In this document: in pieces, positions 25,401 to 37,400 of the stretch
Position numbering within the stretch: the first letter of the stretch is position 1
Layout of the letters: every line of letters begins with the position of its first letter
DNA from: Steromphala cineraria
Lineage: Eukaryota > Mollusca > Gastropoda > Trochida > Trochidae
Reading direction: 5' to 3'
Assembly (NCBI GenBank): GCA_916613615.1
Contig: OU744728.1
Coordinates: 36,478,450-36,542,449, forward strand
Length of the DNA stretch: 64,000 nt
Notes under the pieces: generated by a model
Databases searched by the model: none
What the model was told of the DNA's origin: nothing
The model's input: the letters and a program-made list of their open reading frames with translations, nothing else
Translations under genes and position numbers: made by a program

Positions 25401-28400
25401 AGTAATAGCAGTATCAGAAGCATCGGCGGTAAATGTACGAGAAGAAGTAGCAATAATATTAATGCAGTAATAGCAGTACCAGAAGCATCGGCAGTAGATG
25501 TACGAGAAGAAGTAGCAATAATATTAATGCAGTAATAGCAGTACCAGAAGCATCGGCGGTAGATGTACGAGAAGAAGTAGCAATAATATTAATGCAGTAA
25601 TAGCAGTACCAGAAGCATCGGCAGTAGATGTACGAGAAGAAGTAGCAATAATGTTACCATAGCAGCAGAAGTAGCATTTGGTGTTGTAGACGAAACAACC
25701 TTTGTAGTTGATGTAAGTATTGAGGAAATGTATTTGAAATAATATTTACCACAGCAGTCTCCCCTGTTTGTGATGTTTACGTATTTAATGTAGTAATTGT
25801 CTTCAAGATCGACCATCCAGTAAGGTTTCAAGTCTCCTTGTTTAGATTCCCAGCAAGTGTGACCAGGAAAAGTGTTGGTGTTGAAATTTCCATCAATAGC
25901 TTGTCCGGGTGAGTTTGCAAAGGCATTGCTTGATGAGTATGTAACTTTGTTGTGGGCAAGGGAGTTGCTGACAACTGCACATAAGAACAGGATCTGGCTG
26001 ACATTGATTAACCTTGAATGGCAAGTTTTCCATTTAAAGTGAGAAAATATTTTTAAAAACACGAATAATATTTTCAACAATCTTTATGACTGCTATGCGT
26101 GGTATTATTAATATATCGGTATATTGCAATACGGAGACAACATGATACGAATCGGTACATATGTCTGATAATATCCAATATATCGAAAGTTTTAAAATGA
26201 ACAATTTCCATCTAAAATAGCAGAAAAACACAACTAAATTAAATGTGATTTTACAAAAAGTTCATTACAAAGTGTGGTATTGTGTTGTGAAAATACCCCA
26301 AATATATATGTCAGTGATATATATAACAGTAATTCAAAAATCTATCTTACCAAAAGGGCTGATAGCTGAGCACTGACTGCCTTTCCTAACGCTCATTTTT
26401 AGACAAGAAAGCATGCAAAATCTTGAATTTGAAAAGAACCAATATATTGCTATACGCTTTTCTGTGTCGCAATATATTGCAATACAGATGTGAGGAAGTA
26501 TACCAATTCTTATTAAGGAATAAATAAAACAACATAATTACAAAGTAATTCAAATTCAGTAGACGTAATCACATCAGTACAAAGTCTACTATCTGTTCAA
26601 GCAAGGGGGCCATACCTGGTAGTTCAAATCCTGCAACATATACTTCACACATAGTAAATTGGTCAGTGTGTGATGTTCTGTTCAGTCCATTTATTTTCAA
26701 AAATCTCCCTGTAGCATTCCCATCCCGACATGGAATATTCTGTGTAGCACCATCCCCAACAGGACCAGGGAAGAAAGCACATAACGTGGAGGGCGCCTTT
26801 TGATTGTGCAGTGGATTCTCTTCATATACCATTATTTGTATACTGTGAAGTCGATAACCTGAAACAGAGGGGGAAAGGGTAATGATTCCCAATGTTTGAC
26901 ATGGTCTTGTCTTGTTTAACACTTTTTAGTCCACCATCAGAAATCGTCAATGTAAAGACGTCCATTGCATCTTTTGATTGTAAAGTCGCTTTTTCCAATT
27001 TCATTTCTGTCATTTACACTCTTTAAATAAAGCAGAACGTAACGTCAAACGTGTGCATTTGAGTCGTTTGTATTGAAAGAGAAGATCTCATGTTCAAGGA
27101 TTCAATATACAGTATAAGCAGCAATAAATTATTTGTAGAAAAGTAACATTTTTATCATATACTTGCTTATAATTACAGAGATTTTGAATGTACGATAGAC
27201 CCTACGTCAGGCACCCTGTATGAGCCCGCAGGGCAGATAATCTGTATCAGCTCGCCATTAAGGGCAAAGACCTGTATCAGCCTGTTGTCAAGGGACTTGA
27301 TACCTCGGCAACGAATGCGAATAATAGATCAAAATCGCGAGGAATTTAGAGTTGTCTCCCTTTGTACAGCTGACGTTTGAACGTAGCCGACAGCGCAAAG
27401 AAAACGCTGCAGTAACTTGTGGATTTGTCAACTTGATACAAATTACTTTTCCATTTTGGAAATTCAATCCGAGAAGTCGCAAGAGGCGTAGGCTCAGGAG
27501 CTGTGACTATTGGTATGTGTCAGTTAGTCTAACGTTAAGCAAAATTGATACAACTCATACAACAAGTTTTGAAAATGTTACAATTATTTCTGTGGTTACT
27601 TTTGTAAGTATATATGATAAAAATAGTATGATATGGGTATTTTCATATCATATTTAGTATCAGCCCTCGACCAATATCAGCCCTCGAGCTGAAGCTCTCC
27701 GGCCGATAGTGAGGTCTCTCGGGCTGATACAGAATGTGATATGAAATTACCCATATAATACTATCTATGTACTAGATTTAATATCATTTAGCTGATAATG
27801 AATTGCTGAGATTGTTTATCAACAAACACTATCCGATAATAAGTAGTCAATACTACATCATAATAAATTCTACTATGGATGCAAAGCAGACAGCAGATGT
27901 CTTCCTTTAAATACCCATCGGATTTATTTAAATCTAGTAGAAAGCAATCTGAACGTTCTTTCATTTGACAAACCTTTCAAGTTTATGTCAACTTCAAATC
28001 CGGACAAAATGATAAGATCAAATTCAAGTTATTTCATTTATTCATTTCTACCTTGCCTTTCAATGCATAGAAAACTTGTAAAACGAAGCAGCAACATGTA
28101 TCGTGATAACGAATTGCATCCCTTACCCTCTCCTAAGATTAAAACCAATGAATCGCTGTTTACATTCAGAACAAATTCAAAATAGTAACAGAATCATATA
28201 AAGAATATCTGAGTGAAAATTTAGTAACAAACTTCAGTCTATTGTTTTCTTTTAATATGTATTTCTGAAAGCACTAAAAACGATATATGAGTGCTAAAGT
28301 CCAGGTTTTGAAATTATATTTTTTGGTATGGTGTCCACTCCGAGACTCGAACCCCTGTGATCAAAACTGCCTTTGCAATGCTCAATGATATCGACATGGA

Positions 28401-31400
28401 CACAATAATGCAAACAAGTCAGATAGAGGAAGCGGACAGGAGCGTGTAAACGCTGTGGTAGTTTGTGGTAAATAGAGGAAGCGGACAGGAGCGTGTAAAC
28501 GCTGTGGTAGTTTGTGGTAGATAGAGGAAGCGGACAGGAGCGTGTAAACGCTGTGGTAGTTTGTGGTAGATAGAGGAAGCAGATAGGAGCGTGTAACGCT
28601 GTGGTAGTTTGTGGTAGATAGAGGAAGCGGACAGGAGCGTGTAAACGCTGTGGTAGTTTGTGGTAGATAGAGGAAGCGGACAGGAGCGTGTAAACGCTGT
28701 GGTAGTTTGTGGTAGATAGAGGAAGCGGATAGGAGCGTGTAACGCTGTGGTAGTTTGTGGTAGATAGAGGAAGCGGACAGGAGCGTGTAAACGCTGTGGT
28801 AGTTTGTGGTAGATAGAGGAAGCGGACAGGAGCGTGTAAACGCTGTGGTAGTTTGTGGTAGAAGAAATAGTAGAAGTGACATGATAGTAAAATCATATAA
28901 ACTAATCTATTTGAATTCATCAAATAAATTATTTTACCACAGCAATCACCCCTGTTGGTGATGTTTACGTAGTCAATGTTATAGGTGCTCTCCAGATCCA
29001 CCATCCAGTAAGGGTTCATGTCCCCTTGACTAACTTCCCAGCAATTGCGACCAGGCAAAAAGTTAGTATTATAATCTCCGTCTACAGTTTTATGAGGTGA
29101 GTAATCGAAGCCATTTGTTGATGAGTATGTTTGTTTGGTGTAGGCAATAGAGTTGCTAGCATTACCTGAAATAGGATAAAGCTTTTAGGATGTAAGTTTT
29201 ATGTTCATAACGATCCTCCATCCATCACAGTGTTTACTGATATATTGTAATTGATCATTTTATCTATCAACATATTTCATAAACAAGATAATTCTGAAAC
29301 ATTCAACGTGGAATTTAATGATTACATGTTTTGTTGTGTCCTGGGCACGTTTTGTGATGGATGTTGCGTTAGACATGATGTCAATATGAATGACAGTTCA
29401 GTCACATTTCTCCAGCTGTGGAAAATGTTGAAAACTCACAGAGAATCCCAGCTTTTTTGTCATTGAAAACATACTCTTTGAACTTGCATGGCCCCAAGAT
29501 CTTCATGCTGTGCATCAAGCTCCACCCGCAACACGTTCATAAGTAGTGTTTTTGTGGCATGTATAAGGTTTTGAACATTTGGCATTCACAATACGCACTT
29601 ACATATAGAAAGCCAGAATGTGTTCACAAACTATGTGCAATATCAATTACATTTCAAATAGTAATTGTGAGAATTGTGATTATAACTTCATGTGTTACAT
29701 TTTTGGCACGGAAATGTAAATGTTCAAAATTTACTAAGATTGCGAATGAGAATCTTGCAATAGAATGTTGCAACAATGAAAGCTATTTTAATAATAACAC
29801 AATAAGCAATAGATGCAACACATGGTGAAAGATCCATAACCAAAATGTAGTAAAAGTTCAATAATTAGGTCTTCAAGACAAAGTCTGGAAGACCTATTGT
29901 TTTTATCCGATTTCTTCAAGTTCTTCTTATTATTATTATTTGTACTTTTTTTGTGAACGAGCTACAGCTCAAACGGCTGCTCCAAATTGGACCAAACTTG
30001 GCATGAAGATACCCCTTATTCTGGAATCGACATGCTAAGCTTTTGGGCACAATCGAACCGTACGTAAAAGGTCCAGTTCGAATCCAAAATCTAAATTTTA
30101 ACATTGATTTTTGTTTCAAATGCGCTTAGAGACTTGAATTTTTTTTTAAAAGATGCGCAATGAAAAATAACACCAAAAACGAAATCATGACGAATTCCTA
30201 GGTCACGTGGTTTGGCCGCAATCTTGATTTAAAGCACTTTTCAAGGACTTTTTAACACCGGTCTGACCCCATGGGCTTTTGAGGAAACACCACTCGGCAA
30301 CTACTGATACCAGAAAGTTGAAACTTACACATGATGTAGCTGATACATTAGCCTATAACAAGTTTGGCTTGAAATTTAAAAATTCTAAATACTTTTTTTT
30401 TTTTAATTTTCAAACTTTGCTCAAAATCGCAAACTTCAAGGGCAGATAACTCAAAAACCAGACCATAGAATTGAATGATTTTTGCATGAGGGCTAGACAT
30501 TTCCGGTCAGGAGGAAGGGTCAAACTTTGCATTTTAAAAAGTGATGTTTTGCTGGGTATGTTTGAACCCTCTTTAACAAACATGCATTTGAAGGTCAAAC
30601 ATGCATGTAAAGGTCAAACAGTATGTGAAGGTCAAACAGGAATCTTGAAGACCTAAGTACTGCCGCGGCAGTCCTAGTTTTAAAAGTATTTACTGTATTC
30701 AATGTAGTTTTTCCAAAATCTTGCAAACAACCTAGAGAATATCAGACTAAAATTCATTAAATATGAGACAATTTACCAAACTGACGGAAACGTCATGTCC
30801 TGAAGTGTTGTCATCTCAAAATTGCCTTTTCTAAATATATACGCTTGAAAGCCGTCTTTGTACATGACTGTGACTGAATTTCTTTTCTGTTTCTCCAAAT
30901 CAGGTACTGGTCGATACCATCCGACGCGGTGTAAATACTACACACATTATGATGAGGTCACTAAAGCAGGTTTGTTTAATGCTTCGGTAAATTTGCACTT
31001 ATGGCATTGAAATAAGTAACTATTATTGTTATTCAAACATGCATTTATGGCATCAGAGTTGAGTTGAATAATTGTTCTACCGGGTGATACATCTATTTTC
31101 TCAATGTCAAAATTTCATCACGAACAGCATGCAAACATGAATGTGGTTATTAAAGAGTAGATACGTTCTTACTTTTACACTTCCCACTGTCCAAACAAAA
31201 TTCTTACCTGGAACTTTGATACCGGCAACTGTGACTTCACAAAATTGAATTATTTCATTTGGGGATTTTCTGTTGAGTCCATTTATTTTCAAGAAGCGCC
31301 CTGTTGCATTTCCATCCTGACATTGAATGGTCTGTGTAACTCCTGCCCCTACAGGACCAGGGAAGAAAGCACACAACGTAGAGGGGAGCCCTGGGCAATA

Positions 31401-34400
31401 CAACGGATTCCCTGGATATAGCAGTATTTGAATGCTGTGAAGTCTATCAGCTGAAACAAGGACACAAGTAAAGATGTGTTTCAAATGGTTCGTTTCTCTT
31501 CGTTTAACATAATTTAGATGATTTCTGGAAACAACAGAAACAAAAAATCAAACAGTATGATATGTCAACTGGAAATTATATATACTCATGGTAATAATGG
31601 TTGACACCCCTATACAGGAAAGTGATTTGAGCTTTTTAAATGCAAGGATTATTAACATTGATCAAATTTCTGGTATTTTCGACATCCAATTGTATTAACA
31701 CATCATGCAAACTATAAAGTACATGCATTTTATATTTTATTATCGAATAAGGCTCCGCGAAAGGTATAGTGTAAAAATTGGGTTCAGTACCAACAATTCT
31801 TCAGATACAATTATCCATTATTTAACAGAACCAAAATGAGCACACTGATGACCTGTATCAATGTACCAATATCAGGATCTCAAGATGTCAGATAATCACA
31901 TTTTTAGCTCATCTGGCCTGTAAGGCCCGATAGACTTATGGCATGGCATGGTGTCCAGCGTCCGTCCGTCCGTCCGTAAACTTTGTGGAATTTCGACTTC
32001 TTCTCCAGAACAATAAGGCCTAGAAAGCTGAAACTTTATGTACATACTCCTTGACTAATGAGGTTTAAAAATTGTAGCTTTGGTGGCCCTGTGACCCCTC
32101 ATAAGGGCCACAGGGGCCACGCCCTAAAAAACTATTTACATCTTCTTCTCCAGAACCATAAGGCCTAGAAAGCTGAAACTTTGTGTACAGACTCCTTGAC
32201 TAATGAGGTTTAAAAATTGTAGCTTTGGTGGCCCTGTGACCCCTAATAAGGGCCACAGGGGCCACGCCCTAAAAACCTATTTACATCTTCTTCTCCAAAA
32301 CCATAAGGCCCAGAAAGCTGAAACTTTGTGTACAGACTCCTTGACTAGTGAGGATTAAAAATTGAAGCTTTGGTGGCCCTGTGACCCCTAATAAGGGCAA
32401 CAGGGGCCACGCCCTAAAAACCTATTTTCATCTTCTTCTCCAGAACCATAAGGCCTAGAAAGCTGAAATGTTGTGTACAGACTCCTTGACTAGTGAGGAT
32501 TACAAATTGTTGCTTTGGTGGCCCTGTGACCCCTAATAAGGGCCACAGGGGCCATACCCTAAAAACCTTTTTACATCTTCTTCTCCAGAAGCATAAGGCC
32601 TAGAAAGCTTAAACTTTGTGTACATACTCCTTGAATAGTGAGGATTAAAAATTGTAGCTTTGGTGGCCCTGTGACCCCTAATAAGGGCCACAGGGGCCAC
32701 ACCCTAAAAACCTATTTTCATCTTCTTCTCCAGAAGCATAAGGCCTAGAAAGCTGAAACTTTGTGTACATACTCCTTGACTAGTGAGGATTAAAAATTGT
32801 AGCTTTGGTGGCCCTGTGACCCTTATTTAGGGACAGAGGGACCACGCTCTTAAAATCTGTTTTCATCTCCTTCTCCAGAAGCAATAGGCCCAGAAAGCTG
32901 AAACCTTGTGAATATACTCTTTGACTAGTGAGGATTTTGATTTACAGCTTTTGTGGCCATGTGGCCCCTAAAAAGGGCCTCAGGTCACACCCTTTAACCT
33001 AATTTCATCTTTTTCTCAAGAAGCATAAGGCCTAGATAGCTGAAACTTTGTGTGCAAACTCCTAAGTAAGATAAGGAGGAATCCAAATTGTACATTTGGT
33101 GACCCTGTGGTCCAAAGTAAGGGAGGAACCACATTTGCCACACCCTAAATCAAAATTGATATGAAGCCGGATGAGCTACAGAGCTATACTAACATATATT
33201 ACAAAAAAATAATCGAAAATGACACGTAAAAGTTGTATATATAACTTTTCTTTCCTATAATTATTAGGGGTGTCAACCATTATTACCATGAGTATATAAA
33301 CCTCGTTATAAGTACCGCACCACTCATTTGAAATTGCAACCTGAAAATAGTTTGCAAGACCTGACAATACATTGAGATTATTAACCGATGAAGTGTCATA
33401 TGACTTTCCCGAAATCATCTGAATTTTTTTATTACCCGAGTGAGAGCGAGCGTTATACACAAATTTGCACAAGTTTCATAAAGTCATATTTCACACATCT
33501 TTGGGGAATAACTTCTTTATTACCGGCTCTATTCCATTTTAAAATCTTAGAACTATCTCAGGTTCGGGCCGCTTCCCTTGCATCGGTCGGTCACTGACTG
33601 TCGGCCACAGTGACGTCACGAACAATGATGTTGTGATGTAACATGCGAAAAATATGGGAACTGGTGCTTTTACAATCGTTGCTAGGCAAAAGTGATATGT
33701 GCACTAGTGCTCATATTGAAAATATGTCACTACGTATTTTCAACGATATGGGTAATAAAAGTACCTATGAAATGTACCATATCATGAATATGACATCACA
33801 AAGACCTCATTCTGAGTTATACATGCATGTATTCTTTGGCATGCTTGTCACAGGGGTTTGTTAGCCTAAAATGAAGTTTGCAAATAGCCCCTTTTGGTGT
33901 TTGTTATGTTGGCAGACATAACACAGCTAAAATTCTAACAAAACAACAAATTGCCAAAGCTTCCAGAGTCTCTGAAGATGGCAAGTTATGGATATGCACC
34001 AGACTGGTTTGCCATGAGGTGCTATTAGCGCACAACTGTACATATGAGACAAATATCGTGGCTAATGACTTCTTTAATTAGGAGATAAACCTAGTGTGTT
34101 TGAAAATCAGAGACATGTTATAGCGAGTAAATTTTTAATTGAAACCGAACGTGCAGCGTGAGGTTTCAATTTAGAATTTACTCGCTATCAATCCAGTATA
34201 ACATGTCTCTGATTTTCAAACACATTAGGTTTATCTCCATTCTACCATGACGATTTTAGTCGTGAACTCTTTGTCTAAGCGAATTGCACTAAATAAAATG
34301 TCCTAACTTCCGGAAACAAAAATGAACTCGTCCGTGCCGGGGGTTTTACTCCCTGGTATTTGAAATAAATTTAGCCGCAACCAAAGGTAAAACTATCATT

Positions 34401-37400
34401 GCGTTTCCATCAAATATAATTCTCACTTTTTTAACACAGCTATTAATATAGTACTGTTTTAAACGTGTGATTTAATTACTTGTTTATGATATAGACTGAT
34501 ACATCCCTTTCAATCAAATAGATGATTCTAACAGAAAACCACTATGACGTTGTTAAGGAGTATGACGTCATAAACACTCGCGTAAATGACGTCACTGTAT
34601 TGTTGCCGTATTCGAAGGAAGCCCGCTGCGTGTGGCGCTGATTGAACCCTTTAACTTCTTATTTTGAATAAAATACTTTATCTAACTCAACGATTTGGTC
34701 ACCCCTGTAAACACACGAAAATAAAACATCTTAAATAACTTTTTAAAAGTTTTAATCTCGGTAAACAGCAGAATACCAGCTATGAAATTGACAGTCGGGT
34801 GTATCAATGCGCGGTGAAGCGGCCTCAAAATCAGAGGACGTTCAATCCAAAATTGATCACGTTTGATTTTCCAGGAGAACCAATCAGAATCTAGTATTCA
34901 TCACATTCATGGTAGAATGATTTCTCACAACTGAACATTAAACGCACTGTTATCTTTTTGGATCTTCTAGTGTAAAACCCTTCAGGAGTTAACCAAGGCT
35001 TTGCATGGTGAGTGGCATCAGATTCCCAAACACAGATTCAGACGTCTGGTGGCTAGCATGAGACCACTTTTGGGAAATGTTATCTGTTTGCACTGGTTTT
35101 GAGTTAAACAGTGATTATAGACCTGGGTAGTGTGTTAAACATATCTGCTAACTGTATTAACATCATACAATTGCTTTTTGAATTTGATCTTGCATTAAAA
35201 AATCGTCAAGTCCATTTCGAAAAAGGTGAGGTCAAGATATATTGGACGAACAACTTCTATACGTGTACTTGACAGACCTCAGGTATGAGCTCTGGCCACA
35301 TCTTGTGTACGGATTTATCAGGCCTCTATTCATGGTGTATCCACTTTCATGTCGCACGACAGTAGAGAGTAAGACATTAGTCGCAATGGTCGCGAACAGA
35401 CCAATGGCGAGTAATGCCCCCCATTCACCGAACCGCGACCCATATGCGACAGAGTACGATCGCCGCGATCAAGCCGGTCGCACTGGTCGCAGACATAACT
35501 ACTAGCAATTTTTTAAAAATATGATTTTGCGGTTCCACCAAGCCGGCTTTACGATCCCACTACGACCAAAAAGTGATTAATTTCTTTTTTTCTGGCGAGC
35601 ACATTGAGACAGAGTTGAGACTGATTCGAATTGCAGTATAGATCGCATGTCGGTCTCAACATAGTCGTACTGAGATACGACCGAATTGGCGATTTTGCAT
35701 GCGAGTGGTTAGGATCACCACGACAGTTTCGGAGATTGCCATACGATCGCCATACGATCGACTTACAACCAACTTGCGACTATTGAGATTGCCTTTGCAA
35801 TCGAGTGCGACCACATTACGACAGTTGCGAATCTTGTACGACTCCAGTACGACCATTGCGACTTTTCACAAGACCGCATTAAGACATATGCGACCTCAAC
35901 ACAACCTTTTCACGACAGATCGGGCCCAAAGTATAAAAAGGACTGCGACCAGCTGCAATCATGGCATTCGGAGTTTGACTAGCATACAGATAAGATGGAA
36001 AATGAAATGGCCCTGGTAGTTAGGCCTATATAGATAAGATAAGAACTACAGTATATCGGCGACTACACCTTAGCTTTGATGAGACACCATCAACGAAGGA
36101 GAAGGAGGCGTCGACGGCATGCGATTTGGGTATGGAGGCTGTATGTCTACGTGAGAGGTAGACAGCCCGACCACGTCTTTTTGTGTATTAGACCTCTCTT
36201 CTAAGACGGGTGTAGCTGACCTCTGGTCGCCTTCTTTTGATGTCACACGAGTCGGCTGATTAACTTTCTTCCGAGTTGTTCTCTTCGTTCGACCCATGAT
36301 GTTCAACGGCAGTACTATTGGAAGCGAATTTCGATTGATGTTGACAGCTAGGTGACTATTTCTGCGACTGACCAAAGACCGCAAGTTGTGGGTTTTTATA
36401 GTCCTGGTGCCTGTCGCAATGTCGTTCAAATCGGTCGCATTGCGCTCGCAGAAGCGCTCGCCATTGGTCGCGAATTAGCGCGGGAACACTCTTGATTGGT
36501 CGCTTTAAAAGACGGATAGGAATTCGCACTCGCAGTGCGCTCGCAATGGGGTCTTGAAGCACTCTCCACTGATCGCATTATTTGATTGCCAGTGATAAAT
36601 TAGCGCGAGTGCATTGCGAGTGGACAGGACCTAGGTCCGAGTTCATGCGACTGACACACGACCGAACCAAGACCCCATTGAGACCGATGCGAGCGCTTTA
36701 CGACCGAATTTGAGAGCAAGTAATCAATTTCATCGATCGCAGAAGTTGTGCGATTTTTGAAAACGGACCATCGAAATTGCAAACCCCCCTACGATAACAT
36801 GCGACCAATGGAGAGTGTGGAAGATATTTTGTGCGAGCATGGGGATCTTCCAAAGACTCCAGTGCGGTGTCAGTGAGAGTGAGTGAGAGTGTGCACGACC
36901 GGGAGACAAAAATCGGTCGCAGTGGGGTCGTATGCTCGGTGGAATGGGGGTATAAGGTAGATAAAAAGCTTTGGAATCTTCCCAGGACTTCAGTGCGATG
37001 TCATTGTGATTGAGAGAGAGTTTGCATGACCAAAAGACAAATCGGACAAATGGGGTCCCAAAAGCCACCAATATTCTTGCAACAAGCATATTGCATATTT
37101 ATTTTAAGCTCAAAATCATGGTCACTTTGGCTTTCTAACGCTTAGAAAGATAAATTGAATAATGAAATGACAATGTACTAAATATGCCCAAAAGTAACAA
37201 GTCATAGAAAAGGACAATTGGAGAAAAATATCGACCAAAAAGCCATGGACTCAAAAATTCCAAAATGTGACATTCAGGTCTCTATTAGATACATAAACAA
37301 TGGTTTACTGGAAGTATGCTACCATCTCATATGAATCATTGAATCAGATATTCTTGGGGCATTATGACCCGAGACCATATATAACGATGGTCCTGTGGAA

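Noticed and set aside
25238..25453. Leucine-rich, membrane-like frame
   Set aside because: It is a translation of the 58-66-bp minisatellite in FTL-B intron 6.
27352..27657. 101-codon plus-strand frame
   Set aside because: It has no recognisable domain, an opposite frame is also open, and it overlaps a foldback repeat inside FTL-B intron 4 sequence.
28421..28862. CRISPR-like array
   Set aside because: The repeats are contiguous 48-49-bp units without unique spacers, in an intron of a eukaryotic gene.
28294..29058. Long minus-strand frame (254 codons) with a repeated Leu-Pro-Gln-Thr-Thr peptide
   Set aside because: It starts in FTL-B exon 4, reads through the donor and runs along the minisatellite. 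Repeat units near 49 bases keep several frames open, so the length carries no coding evidence.
36070..36429. Independent protein-coding gene of 119 codons
   Set aside because: It lies wholly inside the Harbinger-like element. Its N-terminal part is low complexity and no domain is recognisable. At most it is a decayed transposon protein.
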